DNA from: a bacterium
GTDB taxonomy: Bacteria > Chloroflexota > Dormibacteria > Aeolococcales > Bog-877
Assembly (NCBI GenBank): GCA_021798435.1
Contig: JAJZGN010000012.1
Span: 1 to 20,252, forward strand
DNA: 20,252 nt
Direction of reading: 5' to 3'
The position numbers and the translations under genes were made by a program. The notes below the pieces were generated by a model. The model was not told where the DNA came from. It saw only the letters and a program-made list of their open reading frames with translations, and ran no database searches. Of this stretch, positions 15,183 through 20,252 are shown one piece after another; within the stretch, counting starts at the first letter, position 1, and each line of letters opens with the position of its first letter.

Positions 15183-15431
15183 ATGTTCTACCGATACGGT
15201 CCCGGGCCCCTGGGGGACCACTGGTGGCTGATGCTGGTGCTCTTTGTGTTGCTGGTCGCCGCGGTTGTCGCGGTCGGTTACCTGGTCTTCCAGCGCTCAC
15301 GCCCGGTGGCCATGGCCGGGACGCCCGACCCGGCCGAGATGATCCTTTCGGAGCGGCTGGCGCGCGGCGAGATCGACGAAGAGGAGTACCGCCGCCGGCT
15401 GGCGGCGCTTCGGGAGCGCTATCGGAGCTGA
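15183..15431 (+). CDS. SHOCT-domain small membrane protein
   Basis: The 82-residue protein has one membrane helix at about residues 14-37 (WWLMLVLFVLLVAAVVAVGY), a short linker, and a C-terminal SHOCT motif PAEMILSERLARGEIDEEEY at 50-69 followed by RRRLAALRERY. SHOCT is a short helical motif found at the ends of many otherwise unrelated proteins and is thought to mediate oligomerisation. Here it would face the cytosol. The exact role is unknown. It has an excellent ribosome site and is 96 bases upstream of the oxidoreductase-prenyltransferase gene, so it may be the first gene of that transcript. Confidence 0.85.
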   Translation: MFYRYGPGPLGDHWWLMLVLFVLLVAAVVAVGYLVFQRSRPVAMAGTPDPAEMILSERLARGEIDEEEYRRRLAALRERYRS

Positions 15432-15527
15432 GCGCTGAGGCGGTCCGACCTCTCAGACGCTAACCTGGCGAGGTGATTGCCGGAGGGCGCCATCCAGGCC
15501 CTGAGGGGCCGCGCAGGGGCGTGGTCC

Positions 15528-17513
15528 GTGGCTGAGGGGCTGCTGCCAGTGGGGCTGGGCCTCGCCAGCAGGGGTGACCTGCGCGAGGCAGTGGAGTACG
15601 CCAGGCGCGCCCAGGTGGCGGGGCTGGACTCCATCTGGTTCCATGAGTCCTACTTCGAGCGGGACGCCGTCACCTACGCCACCGCCGTCGCGGCCGAGGT
15701 CCCCCGGGTGCGGGTGGCCCTGGGGGCGCTCAACCCCAACACACGGCACCCCGTCCTGCTGGCCATGACCGCATCCGCCCTCGACGACCTGGCACCTGGG
15801 CGGCTGATCCTCACCCTGGGTTCGGCCCTGCCCCTCCGGCTCCTGCAGATGGGGTTCACTTACGACCCCATCGTTGCCACCCAGAAGGTCGAGCAGGCGA
15901 TCTTCGACCTGCGCCGTCTCTGGGCGGGGGAGAGGCTGGCCACCGCTGAGGGACTGCCCGACCTGGAGCCGATGTTCCCCCCGCCCCACCGGGTGCCGAT
16001 CTGGGTGGCGGGGTATCGCCGTGCCTTCCACGAGCTCGCGGGACGAGTCGCGGACGGCTTTCTGGCCAGGCCGGCGGAGTCCCTGCCCGCCTTCGAGGTG
16101 GGTGTCCGCCGGATCCGCTCCGCCGAGAAGCAGGCGGGGCGGCCGGAGGGGGAGGTGGAGCTGGGTGGGTACCTCCTGGCGCTGGCGGATTCCAGCCGCC
16201 GGGCCGCGCTGGACCGGGCCAAGCGGGAGCCGTTTGTCATCTACATGCTCTCGGTGCAGTCCGAGCCGGCCATGGTCCGGGCCGGGCTGGACCCCAAGAT
16301 CCGCCAGGTGATCTTCTCCAAGTGGCGGGAGGAGGACTACACCGGAGCCGCCCGGATCATCCCCGACGAGCTGGTCGACGCCTTCCTGCTCTGCGGCACC
16401 AAGGAGGAGATCGCTCAGCGGGCGGACCAGTTCCGCCGGGCGGGGATGGGGCTTCCCATCCTCCAGCCGGTGCTCCAGGAGATGGAGCAGGTGGAGCAGG
16501 TGGTGGACGCGGCGGTGCTCTGCGCCGCCGTGGGCCCGGCCGCGGAACGCGAGGTGGCCTACCGCACGCAGCTCTCCAGCTCAGACCGGGAGGGCATCGG
16601 CCTCCGGCGCCGCCTGCGGGGCCTCCTGGAGGTGGTCCGACCATTCAGCCTCACCGCCTCGGCGACCCCCGTCGCTGCCGCGGGCGCCCTGGCCCTCTCC
16701 GAGCACCGGATCATCTGGCCCCTCTTCGCCATGGCCCTGGTCGCCGGGGTGCTCCTCCAGGTGGGCACCAACGTGATCAACGAGATCTACGACGTGCGCA
16801 AGGGGCTGGACTCGATCACCTCCCCCCGCGCCAGCCTGGCCCTGGTCACCGGCCGGGTCACAGAGCGCGCCGCCTTCCGGCTGGCGTACTCGGCCTTCGC
16901 CGTCTCGACGCTGCTCGGAGTCGCCCTGATCGTGGCCCGAGGCTGGGAGCTGGCCGTCCTCGGATTGGTGGGGCTGATCGGAGGGTGGGGCTACACCGCC
17001 CCTCCGCTTCAGTACAAGTACCGGGCTGCCGGACTCCCCCTGGTGTTCATCCTCATGGGGCCGCTCATGGTCCTGGGGGGGTTCTTCGCCATCACCGGGA
17101 GCTGGTCGCTCACCGCTGGGGTGATCAGCCTCCCCATCGGGCTCCTGGTGACCGCCATCCTCCACGGCAACGAGTGGCGGGACATCGGCGAGGATGCCAG
17201 GGCGGGGATCAGCACCCTCTCCATCCGCGCCGGGCGGCGAGTTGCCCACGGGCTCTACGTGGCCCTCCTGGTGGGGGCGTACCTGGCGCTGGTGGCGGCG
17301 GTGGCCGTGGGGGCGCTCCCCAGGCTCAGCCTCCTCGCGGTGCTCTCGCTTCCCCTCTTCGTCCGGGCTCTCAGGTCTTCGGAGCTGGGCGCCATGGGAC
17401 AGCAGCGGGCCATCTCGCTCATCGACCTCCAGACGGCGCAGCTCCACGCCGCCTTCGGGGCGCTGCTGGTGGTTGGGCTGGCGGTGACAGCGGCCTGGCA
17501 CCCTGGGGCGTGA
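15528..17513 (+). CDS. Fusion of a luciferase-like oxidoreductase and a UbiA/MenA-type prenyltransferase
   Basis: Residues 1-335 are a luciferase-like (LLM) TIM barrel: LLPVGLGLASRGDLREAVEY, AGLDSIWFHES, VRVALGALNPNTRHPV, LILTLGS, VPIWVAGYRRAFHELAGRVA. Family members use F420 or FMN. Residues about 363-655 are a UbiA-type membrane prenyltransferase with several hydrophobic helices. They carry both Asp-rich motifs: NVINEIYDVRKGLD (Asp422, Asp428) and GNEWRDIGEDARAGISTLSI (Asp552, Asp556), the latter closely resembling MenA. Such enzymes move a polyprenyl chain from its diphosphate to an aromatic ring, for example dihydroxynaphthoate in menaquinone synthesis; the substrate here is not shown. 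No stop lies between the halves. The start is the GTG at 15528 with AGGGG eight bases upstream; a TTG at 15477 would add 17 residues with poor ribosome spacing. Confidence 0.88.
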   Translation: MAEGLLPVGLGLASRGDLREAVEYARRAQVAGLDSIWFHESYFERDAVTYATAVAAEVPRVRVALGALNPNTRHPVLLAMTASALDDLAPGRLILTLGSALPLRLLQMGFTYDPIVATQKVEQAIFDLRRLWAGERLATAEGLPDLEPMFPPPHRVPIWVAGYRRAFHELAGRVADGFLARPAESLPAFEVGVRRIRSAEKQAGRPEGEVELGGYLLALADSSRRAALDRAKREPFVIYMLSVQSEPAMVRAGLDPKIRQVIFSKWREEDYTGAARIIPDELVDAFLLCGTKEEIAQRADQFRRAGMGLPILQPVLQEMEQVEQVVDAAVLCAAVGPAAEREVAYRTQLSSSDREGIGLRRRLRGLLEVVRPFSLTASATPVAAAGALALSEHRIIWPLFAMALVAGVLLQVGTNVINEIYDVRKGLDSITSPRASLALVTGRVTERAAFRLAYSAFAVSTLLGVALIVARGWELAVLGLVGLIGGWGYTAPPLQYKYRAAGLPLVFILMGPLMVLGGFFAITGSWSLTAGVISLPIGLLVTAILHGNEWRDIGEDARAGISTLSIRAGRRVAHGLYVALLVGAYLALVAAVAVGALPRLSLLAVLSLPLFVRALRSSELGAMGQQRAISLIDLQTAQLHAAFGALLVVGLAVTAAWHPGA

Positions 17514-17520
17514 GTACGGC

Positions 17521-18171
17521 TTGAGCCGCCGGTCTGCCCTCACCGGCCTGGTCACGGTTGGCGCCTACGGCGCCTTCGCGGCCACCTTCCGCGGCCCGCG
17601 CGACCGCTTCTGGTCTCGGATGACCCGAACCGGCGCCTCACTCGGTCTGGCGGCGCTGCTCCTGGAACCTTCTCTGGTGATGAGAAGGCCCAGGGCCCGC
17701 GAGCTGGCGCTCGGTGGGGCGATCGCGGGCGGTCTGTACGGGGCCTTCCAGGTGGGGGACCGGGTAGCCCGACGGATGCTTCCCGGGGGCGGAGAGGAGA
17801 TCGCGGACATCTACCGGCTGGGGGAGCTGCGGCCGCACCTGGAGCTGGCCCTGCGCCTGGCGCTCGTGGTGGGTCCGGCCGAGGAGCTCTTCTGGAGGGG
17901 GCTGCTCCAACGCTCCCTCCAGCGGCGGCTGGGGCCGCTCCGGGCGGCGGCGGCGGCCGGCGTTCTGTATGGAGGTGCGCACCTGGTCACCGGCAACCGG
18001 ACCCTCATCGCCGCCGCCACCGTGGCCGGGGTCAGCTGGTCCGGGCTGGCCGCAGCCGGCGTCCCCATGACCAGCCTGGTCGTCAGCCATTCGCTCTGGG
18101 ACGTCTGGATCTTCCTGATCCAGCCCACCCAGCGGCCGGTAGCCGGACAGGGCGGAAACCTCCCCGAGTAA
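17521..18171 (+). CDS. CPBP-family intramembrane glutamic protease
   Basis: The 216-residue membrane protein has the three CPBP (Abi/CAAX-type) motifs: Glu121-Glu122 and Arg126 in AEELFWRGLLQRSLQ, His154 in YGGAHLVTGN, and His190 in VVSHSLWDVWIF. The helices around them (AYGAFAATF, LGLAALLLEP, AAAAAGVLYGG) are hydrophobic. In the family the paired glutamates and histidines form an intramembrane active site; eukaryotic relatives trim prenylated proteins, while bacterial substrates are mostly unknown. The start is a TTG seven bases after the stop of the prenyltransferase fusion, so the two are probably co-translated. The pairing with a prenyltransferase gene is suggestive of work on a related lipid or protein but is not proof. 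Confidence 0.85.
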   Translation: MSRRSALTGLVTVGAYGAFAATFRGPRDRFWSRMTRTGASLGLAALLLEPSLVMRRPRARELALGGAIAGGLYGAFQVGDRVARRMLPGGGEEIADIYRLGELRPHLELALRLALVVGPAEELFWRGLLQRSLQRRLGPLRAAAAAGVLYGGAHLVTGNRTLIAAATVAGVSWSGLAAAGVPMTSLVVSHSLWDVWIFLIQPTQRPVAGQGGNLPE

Positions 18172-18217
18172 CCGGATGCGCCGCCCGGGCGCGCCAGACC
18201 TGGTTCGCTGGCCCCGC

Positions 18218-19375
18218 TCAGGCCCGGGTGTCCGCCCGGGCTCGGAACCGGAGCGGCGGCTCTTCGTACTCCTCTAGGGCGTGGGCCAGCCAGCCGGCTG
18301 CCCGCGCCACCGTGAAGATCACCTCCCCAGCCTCCGGGGGCATCTCGGCCACCATGGTGAGGAGCGCGAGAGCGAGATCGATGTTGGGCTCGACCCCGGC
18401 GGTCTCCCGGGCCGCGGAGATCACCGCCTCCGCCTGCGCACAGAGCGCCGACCCGGGCGCCGCCCGGCTCGTCAGGCGGAGCAGCAGCCGGGCTCTCGGA
18501 TCCCCTCCGGGGTACAGCCGATGGCCGAACCCGGGGAGGTGTCCGTAGGCCTCGGCGAATCGAGCCATGGAGGCACTTGGTCCCCCTCGGGACGAGGCCT
18601 CCAGCAGCTCCCGCGCCCGGCGGGGGGCGCCTCCATGCAGGCTTCCGGCCACGGCCCCCATACCCGCCAGCACCACCGAGTAGGGGTCGGCCCGGGCGGA
18701 GGCCGCGACGCGCGCCGCCACCGTGGAGGCGGCCAGCTCGTGATCGGCCAGCAGCACCATGGCGGCGTTCAGGGCCCCAAGCCGCTCCGAATTGGGAGGA
18801 AGTTCAGCGAGGCCGGCCCAGAGCCGGCTGGCGATCGTGGCCGAGGTCCCATCGGGAGGGCCTCCCGCGGCCGCGGCCAGGGCCGCGATCAGCCGCCGCC
18901 CGCGCTCCACCACCGCCGGCGGGGAGAGGTCGGCGCGAAGGGGATCCCCGGCGGAGAGCAGGACCACGGCCAGCCGGAGCCGGTCCCGTGCCGCCGTTAC
19001 TTCCGGGAGCCGAAGGGAAGGTGCCCGCCAGGAAGGCTGACCCTCGGTCCTCTCGGCCGTCCAGAGCCACTCCGCCACCTCCTCGAACTTCGCCGTCGGC
19101 GCCAGCTGCAGTGCGCTCACCCCCCGGTAGAGGAAGTCGTGGTCGCCAATCACGGTGAGCTGGGAGCGGACCACCAGGTCGAGCGCCAGTGGCACGGTCG
19201 AACGGCGGGGCTTCCCGCGGCGGGCCAGCTCCTCGACCTCGGCGGCATCGAATTGGCTCCTCCGGGAGCCGGGCTCGTGCCAGCGGTGGAGCGCCCCGCG
19301 GCTGACGTACGCGTAGATGGTGGCGGGCTTGACCCCCAGCCGGTCGGCCACCTCCTGAACCGTGAGCCCTGGCAT
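18218..19375 (-). CDS. Citrate-synthase-family protein with N-terminal helix-turn-helix
   Basis: The first 55 residues are a MerR/excisionase-type DNA-binding domain: LTVQEVADRLGVKPATIYAY and the wing RRSQFDAAEVEELARRG. The rest is a citrate synthase fold with its catalytic set: His212 in LADHELAAST, His247 in GSLHGGAP, His285 in GFGHRLYPGGDPRAR and Asp333 in NIDLALALL. By comparison with E. coli, His264, His305 and Asp362 are all represented, so condensation of oxaloacetate with an acyl-CoA is plausible. The HTH could bind DNA or act as a protein contact. I choose the ATG at 19375 (385 residues) because the TTG at 19393 lies upstream of a good -10 box (TATCAT, 19388-19383) that would start RNA at about the ATG. 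It is divergent from another citrate-synthase-like gene. Confidence 0.9.
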   Translation of the reverse strand: MPGLTVQEVADRLGVKPATIYAYVSRGALHRWHEPGSRRSQFDAAEVEELARRGKPRRSTVPLALDLVVRSQLTVIGDHDFLYRGVSALQLAPTAKFEEVAEWLWTAERTEGQPSWRAPSLRLPEVTAARDRLRLAVVLLSAGDPLRADLSPPAVVERGRRLIAALAAAAGGPPDGTSATIASRLWAGLAELPPNSERLGALNAAMVLLADHELAASTVAARVAASARADPYSVVLAGMGAVAGSLHGGAPRRARELLEASSRGGPSASMARFAEAYGHLPGFGHRLYPGGDPRARLLLRLTSRAAPGSALCAQAEAVISAARETAGVEPNIDLALALLTMVAEMPPEAGEVIFTVARAAGWLAHALEEYEEPPLRFRARADTRA

Positions 19376-19401
19376 TGACTTGATGATAATCAAGATTGAC
19401 T
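19374..19401. promoter_or_regulatory. Candidate operator between divergent citrate synthase genes
   Basis: An AT-rich island in GC-rich surroundings. A palindrome CTTGAT-GATA-ATCAAG occupies 19379-19394. It is framed by two exact copies of ATTGACT (19374-19380 and 19395-19401) spaced 21 bp, two helical turns. The island overlaps the -10 box of the minus-strand gene and the -35 box of the plus-strand gene, so a bound protein could control both. Confidence 0.55.
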
Positions 19402-19430
19402 ATGGACAGAGCGGTCGATAGGCTGGGGTT
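19396..19430 (+). promoter_or_regulatory. Promoter of the CBS-citrate synthase gene, probably leaderless
   Basis: TTGACT at 19396-19401, a 17-base spacer, and TAGGCT at 19419-19424 form a well-spaced promoter. RNA would begin near 19431, exactly at the GTG start codon. A TAG stop in frame at 19419 excludes any earlier start and no ribosome site is properly spaced, so a leaderless mRNA is likely. Confidence 0.6.
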
Positions 19431-20252
19431 GTGCAGCAGGTACGCGCGGTCATGGCGGGGCCGGTACTGCTGGTGCGCCCGGGGGCACCTCTCGGGGAGT
19501 CGGTGTCCCGGATGCGGGCTGAGGGGGCGGTCGCGGCGGTCGTGCTCGAGGACGGTGCCGCGCTGGGCACGCTGAGCGAGCCGGAGGCGTGCGCGGCGGC
19601 TTCGGACCGGCCGGGGCGCCTGGCCTCCGACGCCATGCGCCCTGCGCTGGGAACCATCGACGCCTCCGAGGACCTTGGCGAGGCCCTGGGGATGCTGGCC
19701 CGCCCGGGATCAGGCCACCTCGTCGTCACCTCCGACGGCACGGTCGTGGGGGTGGTCTCGCTGGCCGACCTCGCCCCTGTGCTCTCGATCGGCCCGGCCG
19801 CCACGCCTCCCGGCCTGAAGGGCGTCGTCGTCGCCGACACCGAGGTGAGCGACGTGCGGGGCGAGGAGGGGTTCTACCACTACCGCCAGTACTCCGCGGT
19901 GGAACTGGCCGAGAAGAGGCCCCTGGAGGACTCCTGGAGGCTCCTGGTGGACGGCGCGCTTCCCCGAGATCGTGGCCAGCAGGAGGCGTTCGCGGCCGAG
20001 GTCCGGCCGCTCCGGCAGGCGAGTCCATTGGTGATGCAGACCCTACCGGCGATCGCCGGAGCCTCCGAACCGCTGGAGGGGCTGAGGACCGCCCTCTCGC
20101 TGGCTGCCGCCGAGCGTGGCCTCCGGCCCCTCTATGACATCGATCCGGCGGCCCGGCGGGCGGACGCCCTCTTCGTCGCCGCCCTGACCCCGACCCTGCT
20201 GGCCGGGCTCTACCGGCTGCGGCACGGGAAGGAGCCGGTTCCAGCCCGCCCC
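19431..20252 (+). CDS. CBS-domain citrate-synthase-family protein, 3' end beyond the window
   Basis: Open from a GTG at 19431 to the window edge (274 codons visible). Residues 1-120 carry two CBS repeats: VRAVMAGPVLLVRPGAPLGE with ALGTLSEPEA, then ASDAMRPALGTIDASEDLGE with GTVVGVVSLADLAPVL. CBS pairs bind adenine nucleotides in many enzymes. From about residue 127 a citrate synthase begins: GLKGVVVADTEVSDVRGEEG, FYHYRQYSAVELAEKRPLED and SWRLLVDGALP, followed by the helical region LRTALSLAAAERG. The catalytic histidines and aspartate would lie past the edge and cannot be checked. It faces the HTH-citrate synthase with only 55 bases between starts. The two may be paralogues that form a mixed enzyme or control each other. 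Confidence 0.88.
   Translation, partial: MQQVRAVMAGPVLLVRPGAPLGESVSRMRAEGAVAAVVLEDGAALGTLSEPEACAAASDRPGRLASDAMRPALGTIDASEDLGEALGMLARPGSGHLVVTSDGTVVGVVSLADLAPVLSIGPAATPPGLKGVVVADTEVSDVRGEEGFYHYRQYSAVELAEKRPLEDSWRLLVDGALPRDRGQQEAFAAEVRPLRQASPLVMQTLPAIAGASEPLEGLRTALSLAAAERGLRPLYDIDPAARRADALFVAALTPTLLAGLYRLRHGKEPVPARP

Noticed and set aside
18182..18191. CGCCCGGGCG palindrome between convergent genes as a terminator
   Set aside because: No room for a loop with a stable stem, and no T-run on either strand.
1..20252. CRISPR array, insertion sequence ends or rRNA genes
   Set aside because: I found no regularly spaced repeats, no transposase with flanking inverted repeats and no rRNA-like stretch.

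Overview
This is a GC-rich bacterial chromosome segment. It uses many GTG and TTG starts, has ATGA-type gene overlaps, and lacks T-rich terminators. It has a class 1B dihydroorotate dehydrogenase pair (PyrD plus PyrK), a PyrR-controlled pyrimidine operon, a luciferase-like (F420/flavin type) oxidoreductase, and citrate-synthase-like proteins with added N-terminal domains. Together these suggest a deep-branching, actinobacteria-like or Chloroflexota/Dormibacterota-like soil lineage. That placement is inference; there is no rRNA or marker gene to fix it.

Region 1 (1-10240, all on the minus strand). Transcription runs from about 10210 leftward through pyrB-pyrR-pyrC-carAB-pyrK-pyrD, six tightly overlapping genes that make orotate from bicarbonate, glutamine and aspartate. 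carA and carB form one uninterrupted reading frame. The leader holds a textbook PyrR binding loop followed by a hairpin that would mask the pyrB ribosome binding site, so control is probably translational. pyrE and pyrF are not in the window. Downstream on the same strand lie a Phd/RelE-type toxin-antitoxin pair and the 5' part of a lipoprotein gene cut by the window edge.

Region 2 (10240-15180) is accessory and gene-poor. It holds a DIP1984-family gene, a decayed two-ORF remnant, a fragment that looks like a serine resolvase, an exported protein of unknown function, an intact small serine recombinase with an imperfect palindrome in front of it, and a divergent SAM-dependent methyltransferase. 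Two stretches of more than 400 bp show no convincing gene.

Region 3 (15180-18171, plus strand) reads as one cluster: a SHOCT-domain membrane protein, a fusion of a luciferase-like oxidoreductase to a UbiA/MenA-type prenyltransferase, and a CPBP-family membrane protease.

Region 4 (18218-20252) holds two divergent citrate-synthase-like genes. The minus-strand one carries an N-terminal helix-turn-helix and the plus-strand one carries tandem CBS domains and runs off the window. They share a very short promoter region with a palindrome, a 21-bp-spaced direct repeat and a promoter that would give a leaderless mRNA. The most unusual items are the oxidoreductase-prenyltransferase fusion, the divergent HTH/CBS citrate synthase pair with its shared operator, the CarA-CarB fusion, and the PyrR leader.
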